NCBI GenBank assembly: GCA_018296165.2
Contig: JACKQL020000187.1
Location: 1-64,000, forward strand
Direction of reading: 5' to 3'
DNA from: Termitomyces sp. T153
Lineage: Eukaryota; Basidiomycota; Agaricomycetes; Agaricales; Lyophyllaceae
DNA: 64,000 nt
Within the stretch, counting starts at the first letter, position 1; every line of letters starts with the position of its first letter. Position numbers and translations under genes: made by a program. This document shows, in pieces, positions 11,686-23,224 of this stretch. Below the pieces are notes generated by a model, which worked only from the letters and a program-made list of their open reading frames with translations, searched no databases and had not been told where the DNA came from.

Positions 11686-12148
11686 TTACATGAGCAATAA
11701 GCTCAAACACATCCTTGAACTCAGTCTTCAATGCCATGTCCAACTTCAACAGGGTTTCCACATGTGCCAACTCTCCTATCCATGCTTGCATAGCCACCAC
11801 CACATTTACTTCAGCCACAGACTCAAACAGCCCCAAACATTCCAGCTTCTCATGACACAATTTGCACACAAAGATCAGTTCCTTCACCATCTCCCTACAG
11901 TCATGCAATGTGCAATCAAACTTCTTCCTCATAGGCACAAAGACATGCAGGGAAGATGGACATACTGGAGACAGGCTCAACAGATTGTATCCATTATGTT
12001 TATCAATAACTATACCACCTGCACTATCAATTACTATACAATTTGACTTCTGAAAAGGAAGTCCTGTAAGGACAACCTCTGGAGGCTGTGGCTCAATCAC
12101 ACAACTGGCAGAGGGAGATCCAAAGAGAACAAGTCTAAGGATCCCCAA
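11686..12148 (-). pseudogene. Gypsy protease-RT linker
   Basis: An open segment between the protease-like region and the reverse transcriptase. It includes VIEPQPPEVVLTGLPF and a tail of linker type (EFKDVFELIAHVNDLL). Its nucleotide segment near 12,063-12,105 recurs, inverted, at 180-215. Confidence 0.6.
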
Positions 12149-12427
12149 TGCCAGTGTTTGGAAAATTTACTCTAGAGCTTCTGGAAAAAACACCCAACAA
12201 CAACCAAATTCAGAGTCTGATCAAAAAGTGAAAATCCATCATAAGTGGCCTCAATCTCCAGACTCCTGGCACATGACCACATACATATATGACCAAAAGG
12301 TAGCCCTTGGTTGAAAGTACTTGTGTTCCAAAGATGGGAGGCCTACCACTCATTGTAGGCCAGGAATACAGGAAACAATCCAGGAGTCTGGTAAGAGGCC
12401 ATGTGGAAGGGGCAGCACTTGTCAGAA

Positions 12428-13051
12428 TTATGGACTGAGAACTGGTGCAGCCTGAGGGCTAAAACTGGGACCAGCAGACAGGAAAAATGAAGGGGAGTAA
12501 AGGAAAACCATAAGGAGGGAGAACAGGACAGAGGGGGAATTGGATATCCCCTGACATCCAAGAATTATAGGCACACACAAATTTGGAGGGATAACAGCTA
12601 ACAAGGCACATGAAGTCCATGATTGATCTAACAACATTAACAAAACTTTGCAATATTCTGAGAGTGCAGTACTTTGTTTAGTACCATCCTTCAATGCAAC
12701 ATTGATTTTCAAAGGATTATGCAATTGCTGGCAATGCAGACCTAAATGGTCCACTAAACCTGAATCAATCAGAACAATGTGTGAGCTGGAGTCAATCAGA
12801 GTTGAAATGGTTAGAGGCAACAGTACATTCAGCCCATCAATTGAGACATTCCAGACAAAATACAGAACAGCAAGGGGCATGCTACTCACAGAATTATTGT
12901 TGGTGTCCAAACCATCATCCTCATCTCTATACACCCCCTTAAGTGGTGACTCAGGCAATACCACTGCAATGTTCTCAATGGACACAGTGGACTCCACCAC
13001 CCAATTAGATGTTGTTGAAGATGGTGCAATTGCAGCCACTGAGTTAACCAA
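12428..13051 (-). pseudogene. Gypsy retropepsin-like protease region
   Basis: The core reads LTISTLIDSSSHIVLIDSGL, then VDHLGLHCQQL and later PIILG. This matches the position and shape of a gypsy aspartic protease, although the catalytic Asp-Ser/Thr-Gly context is degraded. The downstream part (proline/serine/phenylalanine-rich) is frameshifted read-through. Confidence 0.6.
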
Positions 13052-14300
13052 TTTGTTAGCAGATGGGGCCTTTGATGCTCAAGCACCTTGAGCATGCAAT
13101 GCTTTGTGATCATCTACAATGCTTTGTGTAACAACCTGATAACTAGAACTATCTGGAAAACTGTTCTGGCAATTGCATCACACATGACTGGCAAAGGGGA
13201 TATGGCACTTGAAACAACCTTCATTGGTGGCCAGAAGCTTACATTCATCAGCAGTGAGAGCAGGAAGTCTCAAAATGGTAGTAACAGTAGCAGAGGCTGA
13301 GCTGAATGTCAGGGAAATGTTATGTTTTGACATAGATAACAGCGGTTTCTTGGCAGTGCAGACAGCTTCATCTGCAATTTTTCACTGACATTTCTTGGCA
13401 AAATGATGGGTGTTGTCAACCACATGGATTGACTCAAGCCAAAGTCCCTTTCTGTACTGTTTCTGTACTGAGTTTCTCAATCTTGTACAACTGATGGACA
13501 GACAGGTCCATTTTAGCTTCCAGCTGCATCCGCATCATGTCATTATCTAGATAACTACCTGTGCCCACTAGAAGTGAGTTCAATTTCTGCAGTTGGCATG
13601 CAAAATTCCAAAAGGTTTTCTTAGTCAGGTTGAAGGAGGCTAAATATATGCGGATTCACATTTCTTCCTCCCAGTCTGGTGCCAAGTATTTCTCTTTGAT
13701 TTCCCCCACAAATTCCCCAAAGGAAAGCTTCATAATTTGCCTGCATTCAGCTGCAATCCAGTCATGTATGCAATGATCCTTGAAAGCAGTATACACATGC
13801 CTGATCTGATCTGCCTCAGCCACTTCCTTGTTCTGGAAAAAATCCATTGAGTAATTCCACAAAATTCTGCAAGACTTCTGGGGTCAGGTCCCCTCCATTA
13901 TGACCAGCAGCTTCAAGTCCTTTTCCTTGCATACAGACATAAGAGGAGCCTCCATGACAGGTTTCATTCACCTATTTATGACACAATTGTTCTTGGGAGA
14001 CGAAGATGATGAAGATGACTCACAGGACAATTTCCTCTGTCATAGGGGTGCTGAAGGGCTTTGCTGGATGGGGGTTATCCTCACAGGCAAACTAGTAATT
14101 TGAGCTTGGTGTGCAGGAGATGACGGGACTGGAGATAAGGGGGACAACAATTGAATGTGTTTCGCCCGACTTTGCATCATTAAAGGCATTGCAGTCGACA
14201 GTTGACAGGACAGGTTGATCAATCTTTAGTACACAGGTGTCCACCCTAGTCCTAAACTCTGTCACTGCCTGATGACGTGGCACTCAGTCACAAGTGTAGC
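13052..14300 (-). pseudogene. Gypsy gag region, degraded
   Basis: Recognisable capsid pieces are at 13,656-13,862 (MDFFQNKEVAEADQIRHVYT, KLSFGEFVGEIKEKYLAPDW). The rest, to about 14,250, is stop-ridden. A zinc-knuckle-like segment may lie near 13,160-13,260 but is too broken to call. This is the 5' end of the minus-strand element. Confidence 0.6.
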
Positions 14301-14321
14301 AGATGTTTCAAAAAAAATGTC

Positions 14322-14448
14322 AGCTCATATGGTTTTCTTATGCAGACAGAAAACAGAAACAAGACCATGCTATGGATCTGAGAGAGAGAGAAAGCAAGAC
14401 AGAATGAGCCAAAGAAAGGTAGAACTAGTGTATGGAAAAGAAAGATCT
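14322..14448 (+). repeat. 127-bp direct repeat, right copy (CpG lost)
   Basis: Same length and position-for-position match to 8148-8274, apart from changes at all six CpG sites (now TG or CA) and two other bases. One CpG change turns an in-frame CGA to TGA. It lies at the right edge of the gypsy element and reads in frame into the family B kinase-like sequence. Confidence 0.92.
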
Positions 14449-15544
14449 TGGAATACACTCTAGACACCGCACCTGGCTTATTCAACACTGCTGGGCAGCC
14501 ACCACCTGCAGGTATTGCTGATCGGGATTTGGCCCCACTTCTCATACAACACGGCCCTTTCAAGTCACTAGTTCCATCCTCGCTTCTACGTGTCAAAAGC
14601 TCAGACGCGCTTGTCGTGTCGAAGAAAAACTATGAAGCTTATGAATATTTCCGCATCACTATAACCTCCGGAATAGCCTACGGCTCAACAGGGGATGCTC
14701 ATGCTGCCATGATTGATTTTCTTGGACCAAATGGAAAGACTGTATCTTTCCCTCATATTGCTGTGAAATTCGCGTTCACCGCCGTTCAGAGGAAGAGACT
14801 TCGGCATGAATCCAACGTTTATTCTCATTTATAATGCGCCAATGCTCGAGGAATTCCCCATGTGTTTGGCTTATTTGAAGATGTTGCAACCGAAGCCCTC
14901 ATACTTATTATGGAACATGTAGGACCAACTCTCTGGGATTGCAGACTTTTGGACAAGAGTAATAGACTCAATTTCATGATTTCAGAGTCAGAGAAGTAAG
15001 TACTCAGTTTTTCCGTAGTTCTAAGTTATAAGACTCCGGTTTATTCTGTAGATCTGCGTATATGGATGCTTTGAAGTCCATTCATAATGCTGGTGTCCGT
15101 CATCGCGATTTGCGACTGGAAAACCTCACGATCAACCACAACGGAGAACCATGCATAATAGATTTCAATCGCACTGAGATGAAAGTTCTTTGCAGCGTGA
15201 GCAAGAGAGGCTTCGTTAGCAGTGCTTTCATGGGACAAATTGATGCGGAAGATCCTGGTCCATTTGAGTTGTAAACCCTCGATCTTGTGTGACACAGTTT
15301 CACCCAAAACCAGCTTCCTCGGAGTCACCTTCTGAGCCGTAACTTCACTTCATCTCATGTATCAATCACACCCTTTGAAAGTGCTCAAAACTGGAAATCA
15401 TTGATGAAATCTGAAGGCATCCTTTATCGAGGACGACAAGCCGAAGAAAAGTCGATTTTCTTCCCATCATATCTTGACGTTGAATCACCGCGCAATCAGT
15501 TACATAGAAAGACGCAGACCGAATTGTATGTAGACACTGACTAG
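14449..15544 (+). pseudogene. Kinase-like protein, family B, with nonsense codon
   Basis: A fungal protein-kinase-like fold. The N-terminal part (TAPGLFNTAGQPPPAG) leads to a beta-rich N-lobe (YFRITITSGIAYGSTGDAHA, VKFAFTAVQRKRLRHESNVY). A TAA at 14,832-14,834 interrupts the frame, which then resumes (ARGIPHVFGLFEDVATEAL, LILIMEHVGPTLWDC). An intron is likely at 14,996-15,052. The C-lobe keeps a canonical catalytic loop, GVRHRDLRLENLTI, and an IIDFN variant of the DFG motif. The frame stops at 15,272. A further open block in another frame (about 15,310-15,544: LYRGRQAEEKSIFFPSYLDV) may be a last exon. CpG is normal. Confidence 0.62.
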
Positions 15545-15560
15545 GATTTGCTTATCTATG

Positions 15561-17256
15561 TCAAGTAAGAGTGAATCCCGCATACCCGCCCCTAGCACTC
15601 TCCTGAATCAGGTTGATGTATAGTGGGAGGCCACCAGGAAAGTTGAGCGCTTCTAAGCGCTTCCCCGGTACATTCGCCCCTGTGTAGTACGACTTCGCCT
15701 GGTACCAGAAACCTTTGTTGAAGATGTCGTTTACGCGCTGGACCCAGGCCTATGAGGCTTCCTGCGTTGCGTCAATGCGAGAGCAGTTATGTTCGCGGAG
15801 ATAGGTGAGACAGTCGATGATCCAGTTACCTTGGACTTCCTGTTGAAGAGCAAGTGTTATTGTGGGTGTATGAGAAGACGGACTTGATAATAGGAGATTT
15901 CGTGGTGAAAAAACTCACGGCGCATGTGGGTCCATTGCAGAATGCTGTAGGACCATGAGGACCGTATGGGAAGAACATATTGGGGTAGCCGGTGACTGTC
16001 ATGCCCAGATACGTCAAAAGTCCACTTTGCTTCCACATATCACCAATAGCGACTCCATTCACTCCCTTAATGCCGATTTGAGATATACTTCCCGTAATTG
16101 CATCAAAACCGGTAGCAAGCACGAGCACATCGAGCTCATGCACCATCCCATCCTGCGTCTTCACGCCCTTCGGAGTGATTTCGACGATCGGGTTCTCGTT
16201 GATATCGATGAGATCAACGTTAGGTTGGTTGAACACCTCGTGATACCATTGTTCCAGGCTGACGCGCTTAACTCCGAACGGGTGGCGCGGTTTCTCCGGG
16301 GCGAGCTTGCGCTGCATGTCAGGGTCTTGAACTCGCTCGAGTACCTTTTTCCTCCAGAACGCATACACCTCGTCATTTACTCTCTGATCATAGAAGATAT
16401 CCTCGAACATGCCAAACCAGTAGCGGAATCCTCCCTTCGTCCATAAATCATCTAAGAAGAGATACCGCTCCTCCGGGGACATGTCGTAGAACTTGCCGGG
16501 GGGTAGATAGTCGTAATGGAACCCGGTGAAGGTTTGTTCACGGCGCTTAAAAAGGATAGGATAGATGTCCTCTTTCATCTTAGTCTGCATAGCTACGCTG
16601 ATGGGGCACTCATTCATCATCGCCACTGCAGTGTTAGGAGTACGTTGGAAGACGGTGAGATGAGCTACGACAAGCCCAGCCTCCTGTATCACCTGCACAC
16701 CGCTTGCACCCGTCCCAATGACACCCACGCGCTTTCCGGTCATGTCAAACCCGTCTTCGGGCCATGATGAGGTGTGATGCACGATGACTTGGAAGGTGTC
16801 GAGTCCTGGTATGACGGGGAAGAGAGGTTTGGTTGCAACGCCGGTGCAGAGAACCATGAAGCGAGGATTAACCGTTACTCCGGTGTCTGTGAAGACAGAC
16901 CAGCGGTTTGTGGTGGTGTCGAAGGAGGCGGAGGTTACGCGAGTGTTGAAAGAGATGTCACGGCTCAGATCGAGCTTTTCGTCGACGTACTTGAAATACT
17001 CGACTAGCTCCTGGCGGCCCGGGAACTTTTCCGTCCAGTTCCAGTCCCTCCATAACTCTTCCATGGAAAGCTGATACAATGCGAAGTCCGAGTCGACGCG
17101 TGCGCCGGGGTAACGGTTCCAATACCAAACACCACCCAAACCGCTGCCAGCCTCAAAGAGCTTGACGGAGAATCCAGCCTTGCGAAGTTTGTGTAGCTGA
17201 TACACGCCATTGAAGCCCGCGCCCACAATGAGGATGTCAGTCTGGAGTCCGGTCAT
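15561..17256 (-). pseudogene. Baeyer-Villiger monooxygenase, copy 1, premature stop
   Basis: FAD/NADPH monooxygenase family (CHMO/steroid-monooxygenase type), which inserts oxygen next to a ketone. Exon 1 is complement 15919-17256 (446 codons), intron 15840-15918, exon 2 from 15839. The first Rossmann motif GAGFNG is at residues 12-17 and the NADPH motif GTGASG near 181-186. Two lesions are seen. An in-frame TAG at 15750-15752 stands where copy 2 has Glu, removing the last 63 of 538 residues. The Baeyer-Villiger fingerprint (F-x-G-x3-H-x3-W-P) reads FQVIVHHTSSWP, so the conserved Gly is Val. The rest is nearly full length and well conserved, so inactivation looks recent. A TATA-like TATAAATA lies about 42 nt upstream of the ATG. 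Confidence 0.85.
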
Positions 17257-17297
17257 GACGATTCGAAAATAGTCTCATTTTGCACGAACTGTTGGCA

Positions 17298-17305
17298 TAT
17301 TTATA
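17298..17305 (-). promoter_or_regulatory. Possible TATA box of monooxygenase copy 1
   Basis: TATAAATA on the minus strand, about 42 nt before the ATG at 17256. No other promoter element was identified. Confidence 0.35.
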
Positions 17306-18616
17306 CCTCAGGCCTCAGGGCGAACATCTCACACGGTCAAATCATTCCATCCAATAGCAACAGATCGCGTCAGCGGCATGGATCACGGAAAAGTCACTTA
17401 TATTGGATCTCTCCTTGCCGTAGGTACCTTTGCAGTAGGTGTCTTGCCAACAGTAACCTCGGATCGGAGAGATTGGGTTTACCGCAACGGGATACCCTCT
17501 TGAAGGGCATGCGGTCGTGCAACCACACGGACCTGAGTTCAGATATGAACAAATAAATGTTAAACGGAATTGACTCGACGTACCACTGGCATTTGTTATA
17601 CAGAAACAGTCATTCGCAAAAGATCAGCACACGTTGACTTGAATAACACGGCCTTGCGTCCTCCCTTTACCACGAGAAGTCATAGATCACAGACAAAAAG
17701 CTCAGCAAATTTACAGAGAGGACCACGAAGTGAGAATATTGAAGGAAAAACGCGTCGAGATTAACAGAGTGGAGGGTCGATTTCCCATGAACACGCGTCT
17801 TTAGGTTGGTGGATCAGTATCAACCGTCGACCGTCACACCGCATCACGCATCAAAATGCAACGTTTTCAAAGGGCGTCAAGATGGACTGACTGTTCACGA
17901 TCTGGCCCCCGATCCCTTGCAAAAACTTGTCCATCGCCGCCCTTAGAACAATTGATCGTTGTAATCAAGTGCATGGATGGCCCTTTTCCTCTATTCGGTT
18001 GGTAAATGTCCACGATAGAGGGGGCGTTGGATGTGTCAATGAGAAGGTGTACTTTGTCACAATCCACATCGTTCAGGAGAGACCCATCGAATGATCCCAT
18101 GCATATCACCAATGGATCTCTGCCATAACACCCTTATCGCCCGTGCACATGGGTTTGATAGACGTGAGGCTGCGTGTTACATGAAATGGCGTGTACATGT
18201 GTGAGAGGACCATCGAATGAGGCTCGGATGGCACACAAATGGCGCAGTAAGTAAAGCGTCTGTGATCTGGATAGGGCGCACGCGGTACATCGGCCGGCGA
18301 CAAGCTGCATAACCATGCTGATTGAAGAAAACAAACGCATATTCAATATTCAGTGTTCAGCGCCAGCGCTCAGCCTCGAAGTCGACGACGCCGTACACTT
18401 AATAGGGGACTTCAAAGTTCATAGGTCATAATTGCACGTGACCGCACCCTTACCTCCTGCTACCCCCACTAAACCCCGCCGATGTGACCTACTTAGAAAA
18501 TGTACATGGTTCCTGATGCTCGATTGTCGTTTCTATTTCTTCCTATCGGTAACTTCACCACCGTACAACCATCCACACAAAAGTCCAAACCAAATCTCAT
18601 GTAGACACAACTAAGC
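17306..18616. other. Intergenic region between monooxygenase copies
   Basis: About 1.3 kb with normal CpG content between the start of copy 1 and the end of copy 2. The small minus-strand frames at 17,867-18,346 and the plus-strand frames show no domain and are not called. Confidence 0.5.
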
Positions 18617-20322
18617 CTAGAGCCTGGCTCGAGTATCTGTGTCTGAAGTAAGTGTAAAGCCCGCGTACCCACCCCGAGCACTCTCTTGGATGAGGTCGAT
18701 GTACAGTGGGAGGCCGCCGGTAAAGTTGAGTGATTCAAGACGCTTTCCTGGTACATTCGCGCCTGTGTACCATGACTTCGCGTGGTACCAAAGACCTTTA
18801 CTAAAGATATCGGTCAAGCGCTTGACCCAGGCTTCTGAGGCTTCCGATGTCGCATCAATGCGGGAGTAGTTGTGCTGGCGGAGGTAAAGGAGACAGTCAA
18901 TGATCCAGTTGCCTTGGATTTCCTATCAAGGGGAAAACGTTGCGTAAGAACCCGTGTGTCGATGATGAGAAAGAAACTTACAGCGCAAGTGGGTCCGTTG
19001 CAGAAAGCGGTAGGACCATGAGGACCGTATGGAAAGAACATGTTGGGATAGCCTGTGACTGTCATACCCAAATACGTCGAGAGTCCTCTTTGTTTCCACA
19101 TGTCACCAATAGCGACGCCATCCATTCCCTTGATGTCGATTTGAGATATACTTCCCGTAATTGCATCAAAACCGGTAGCAAGCACGAGCACATCGAGCTC
19201 ATGCACCATCCCATCCTGCGTTTTCACGCCCTTCGGAGTGATCTCGACGATCGGGTTCTCGTTGATATCGATGAGATCGACGTTAGGCTGGTTGAACACC
19301 TCGTAATACCACTGTTCCAGGCTGACGCGCTTAGCTCCAAATGGGTGCTGCGGCTTCTCCGGGGCGAGCTTGCGCTGCATCTCGGGGTCCCGAACCCGCT
19401 CGAGTACCTTTTTCCTCCAAAATGCATACACCTCATCATTCACCTTCTGATCAAAGAACATATCGGAGAACGAGCCAAGCCAAAAGTGAAACCCTCCCTG
19501 CTTCCACGATTCGTCCATGAAAAGATACCGCTCCTCTGGCGACATATCATAAAACTTGCCTAGGGGTAGAAGATCGTAATGGGCTCCGGTGAAGGTCTGT
19601 TCACGTCGTTTGAAAATGACAGGGTAGATTTCTTCCTTCATCTTTGTCTGCATAGCTACGCTGATGGGGCGCTCATTCATCATCGCCACTGCAGTGTTAG
19701 GCGTACGTTGGAAGACGGTGAGATGAGCTGCGACAAGCCCAGCCTCCTGTATCGTCTGCACACCACTGGCACCTGTCCCGATAATCCCGACGCGCTTTCC
19801 GGTCATATCAAGTCCATCCTCAGGCCATAATGAGGTGTGATGCATGGCACCTTGGAAGGTGCCAAGTCCCGGTATGTCAGGGAAAAGGGGTTTGGATGCG
19901 TATCCGGTGCAGAGAACCATGAAGTGAGGCTTGACAGTTACTCTTGTGTTAGTGAAGACGGACCAGCGGTTCGTGTTGGTGTCGAAGGAAGCGGAGGTTA
20001 CTCGAGTGTCAAAGGAGATATCACAACTGAGGTCGAGCTTTTTGTCGACGTACTTGAAGTACTTAACTAGTTCTTGACGGCTTGGGAACTTCTCTGTCCA
20101 GTTCCAGTCCCCCCATAGCTCTTCAAGGGAGAGCTGATAAATCAAGTATTCGGAGTCAACGCGTGCACCGGGATAGCGGTTCCAATACCAGATGCCGCCG
20201 AGATCACTGCCAGCTTCAAAAAGTTTGACAGAAAATCCGGCTTTTCGTAGTTTATGCAGCTGATACACGCCGCTGAAGCCTGCGCCTACAATGAGAACGT
20301 CAAGGTTCTGGTGTTCAGCCAT
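18617..20322 (-). CDS. Baeyer-Villiger monooxygenase, copy 2, intact
   Basis: Flavin-dependent Baeyer-Villiger monooxygenase; the substrate cannot be told. Exons are complement 18982-20322 and 18617-18922, with a 59-nt GT-AG intron at the same place as in copy 1. The product is 548 residues, the normal length for this family. FAD motif GAGFSG is at residues 13-18; the Baeyer-Villiger fingerprint FQGAMHHTSLWP is at 156-167 with Phe, Gly, His, Trp and Pro in place; the NADPH motif GTGASG is at 182-187. The tail (AWVKRLTDIFSKGLWYHAKS, GANVPGKRLESL) is complete. The ATG is chosen because the FAD motif follows directly. It is a tandem duplicate of copy 1, same orientation. The flavin-reductase-like gene at 4.7 kb is not adjacent, and no pathway partner is visible. 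Confidence 0.92.
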
Positions 20323-20664
20323 GAAGGTTCAAAGATAGTCTCGTATCCCACAACCTGACATAATTCATGGGAATTTTACTTAAGATAAGCGACAGCTTCT
20401 TCGAATAGTGTTTTGTTGAGGTATATAAGCTTGTGTCGCATGGTGTGTCAATGGACCGCATGTGAGTGCGCGTCAGAGGAATCCAAAGTACAAGGAGAGG
20501 CATTCTTCAACACCAGTTGATTATATTCAGGTTTTGTGTTCGCACTACAAGTTCTTTATATGATAGAGTTACAGTCTCAAGCCGTGAAAAAACTTACTCA
20601 GATATCGCAGCTGTTCTCTGCAGCCGGGTTACTGTCGACGGACTACAGTACACTTATTCATAAT
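20323..20664. other. Upstream region of monooxygenase copy 2
   Basis: Contains an AT-rich TATATA-like stretch near 20,421-20,430, about 100 nt upstream of the ATG. No gene is recognised. Confidence 0.35.
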
Positions 20665-20850
20665 TCCCGCTACTTTAGTAGTGGGTTTCTACCGTTCGAT
20701 AGAAAAACGTCTAGCCCTCTTTTTTTTTCTCATCACGTGTGTTTCCCGCGCCATGTACTCCTTTTCTCCTATGATTTGTTGCGTCGCTTCACACTTCCCT
20801 TATTCCCTAAGTCGGCTGTGTTTGACCAGAAATTTGCACATGTGTTGTTT
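20665..20850 (+). repeat. Dispersed repeat, copy 1 (mate at 23,505-23,690)
   Basis: About 185 bp, clearly homologous to 23,505-23,690 in the same orientation. The start is partly palindromic (CCGCTACTTTAGTAGTGGG). Common blocks include GGGTTTCTACCGTTCGA and CCATGTACTCCTTTTCTCC. CG dinucleotides are retained in both copies, unlike the adjoining copia DNA. The pair brackets the copia remnant. Confidence 0.75.
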
Positions 20851-20864
20851 TTCTCCGTGAAGTT

Positions 20865-21206
20865 TGTTGGAATCCCAACCAGGCAATGTACAAGTGTTTC
20901 AGGTAAGCACCTAGACAATACGCGTGTGCGTAAGTATAATGATCTCAGTCGCGTATAATAGTCTATATTGGATGTACCTAGACAATACACGTGTGCGTAA
21001 GTATAATGACTAGGTACTTGGTTAGTTACTGTGGTGTAGGATAACAATGATATGGCGTACTCTCAGTTGCGTATAATAGACTGAGGGTATTCTAAGTGTC
21101 CGTCATGTATATATAGAGTGGATGAACAAAGCAGTGGCCATCAAAATGGCCCGTGCAGTGGGTCATGGCACTTCATTCACGCATATCACAATGTGAAATC
21201 CCAACA
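20865..21206 (-). repeat. LTR of the copia element (3' LTR)
   Basis: A 342-bp segment with canonical ends TGTTGG...CCAACA. Immediately inside it on the minus strand is a purine tract (GGCAAGGAGGAG), as expected for a 3' LTR of a minus-strand element. It contains internal direct repeats: CCTAGACAATACRCGTGTGCG at about 20,909 and 20,978, and GTATAATAG motifs. CpG is still frequent. No matching 5' LTR was found. Confidence 0.75.
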
Positions 21207-21285
21207 CTCCTCCTTGCCATGAACCGATGCCTTCACACCTCCTTGTGTGGAATTGTGGTTAGGTCACCCCAAGCATGTGTCTTAG

Positions 21286-21800
21286 TCATAGAAAAAGGGG
21301 ACAAGGTACTGCCTTTGTAAACATGTCAGCGACATTGTCTCTGGTGTTGACATATTTTACAGTGGTCTTGCTGTTCTGTGCCTGTTCCCTAATAAAATGG
21401 TACTTTATGTCAAAGTGTTTGACTCGTGCGTGGGCCGTTGGGTCTTCAGATAATGATATCGTGGCTTTGTCATCACAGAATATGACCATTGGCATCCTTG
21501 TAAAGTCCCACCCGATTTCCTTCATGAGAGTTCATAACCAAATACATTCTTGTGTCAACTCATATGCAGCCATGTATTCTGCTTTGCAAGATGAGGTTGC
21601 CACTGTCTTCTGTCTTTGAACAGACCATGAGACTGCACCTTTGCTGAGGGACCATGTATATCTGCTGGTGCTTCATCTGGTATCCAGGCAAGTTGCCCAG
21701 TCTGCATCAGTAAATTCTCATAGGACAATGGATGAGCCTCCAAGGCATAGTTTGAGATTTCTAGTTCCTTTAAGATATCTGACTAGGTGAATACCAGCAT
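21286..21800 (-). pseudogene. Copia RNase H
   Basis: Two frames. The upstream part (YENLLMQTGQLAWIPDEAP) and the downstream block VIFCDDKATISLSEDPTAHA, then KHFDIKYHFIREQAQNS and DNVADMFTKAVP are the standard C-terminus of copia polyproteins. Confidence 0.8.
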
Positions 21801-21969
21801 TCCAATGTGATCTATCATAGTTGTCGATGAATTGAGACAGTTGTTGGATGGTGAATGCTATGTCAGGTCTAGTGGCAATAGCAATGTACATCAAGCACCT
21901 GATTAGTGACCTTTATAGTAGTTTTGCGATGTCATCCTTCTCCTCCTGCATCTGCATGTCCCACTTTGG

Positions 21970-22842
21970 TCACTGTAACTTTAGTCCAGGTTCCATAGGC
22001 ACTGACAAGGGGAACATGTCCTTCTGTCCAAACTGTTGTATGACTTGGTCTATGAATGCAGTCTGTGACAGAGCAACTGCTTTGTTTGCCAGGTCCCAGT
22101 CCACTGATATGCCAACAATGTATTTGGGGGTGCCAAGATCAGATATTGTCCACACTTCACACATTTGAGATTTGAAGCAATTGTTCTTGTCTTTGGTGTC
22201 AGCAATAGACAGAAAGTCATTGACATGGACTGTTGCAATTACTATCCCCATGGGTGATTTCCTATAGTAAATGCAGGACTCACTAGCCAGCCATGTAAAT
22301 CCCCATGCAGTCATCTTCTCATTCATTGTTTTGTTCCATATCCTACCCACCTGCTTCATTCCATACAGTCCCCTCACCAACTCACATACCCAGTCTTCTT
22401 TTCCTTCTTCCTTAAGACCTTCTGGCTGCTCCATATATTGTATTTTGTCTTCTGGTAGGACCCCATAAAGAAAGGCAGTCTTTACATTGATCTGCATTGT
22501 GTCCCAGCCTTCTGCAGCTGCAATGTGGAGTAAAATGCGCCACAATTCCATGTGTGCAGTCAGTGATGTCATCTTGTTGTAATCTTTTCTGTACACTTGT
22601 TCATAGCCCTTGAACATGAGTTGGACTTTATACTAGACAGGATTTCTGTGTTTGTCTCATTTGATCTTGAAAACTGGTTGACCTTTTTGCACCTTTTGGC
22701 TCTTTGGTATGGCTGAATGTGGAATGAGTTTATAGACTCCCATGTCTTTTAGTGATTTCAGTTCTTTCAAATAGGTTGCCTCCCATTTACTTGTATCAGG
22801 TCCTTGGTTGGGCTTCTGCCCATATGGTGGGCTCTGCCACAT
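21970..22842 (-). pseudogene. Copia reverse transcriptase
   Basis: The N-terminal end (KWEATYLKELKSLKDMGVYK, then QPVFKIK) lies in the 22,657-22,842 frame. The main body follows in 21,970-22,617: INVKTAFLYGVLPED, ELVRGLYGMKQVGRIWNK, then the active site in ATVHVNDFLSIAD. Copia enzymes normally have two aspartates at this place (V-D-D), so the first appears changed to Asn; the change fits CG to CA. A stop separates the two frames. The element is not active. Confidence 0.82.
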
Positions 22843-23224
22843 TTATGGGCAGTGGTTCAAGGTCACCGAACTGAGAGATGGCCATCAAGATACAGTTATG
22901 ATTGATGTTGGGGTCAGTATCTGCATCTGTTTGCATGTGTTCTGTGGGTGCAGGCACTTGTGGTGGATCAAGCTGATCAAGTTGATTGGGTACTTGTGGT
23001 TGTTCAGCTGGTTTGTTTGCTTCTTCTATCTTGGGTACTGCTCTGTCTCTTTGTTCTATCATCTTTTCCTCTGCCTTTTTCTCTTTCCATCTCCTCTCAT
23101 TCTCTCTGATTTTCTCTACAATCTGCTCAAGTCATGTCTTTGGTTGTTCTCCTTCAGGTGTGGCCTTCTCTGTTGGGTGTCAAACTTGATTTGACCTTCT
23201 CAGCTCTGATGGCTCTTACTGACT

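Larger units (their letters stand above)
8350..14300 (-). mobile_element. Ty3/gypsy chromovirus, degenerate, minus strand
   Basis: From high to low coordinates it encodes gag, protease, reverse transcriptase, RNase H, integrase and a chromodomain, the canonical gypsy order. Several frameshifts and stops break the polyprotein. No TG...CA LTRs were found at either side; instead a 127-bp direct repeat brackets it. CpG is almost completely lost inside, while flanking DNA left of 8,360 and right of 14,450 is CpG-normal. An inverted-repeat insertion lies in the reverse transcriptase. Confidence 0.88.

Noticed and set aside
8148..14448. 127-bp direct repeats considered as short LTRs of the gypsy element
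   Set aside because: They lack TG...CA ends, carry reading frames continuous with the flanking kinase-like sequence, and have no adjacent purine tract or primer site.
15955..20070. Long plus-strand frames across the monooxygenase genes (e.g. 15,955-16,446 and 18,940-19,563)
   Set aside because: They are complements of the minus-strand coding exons. They recur in both copies only because the genes are paralogous.
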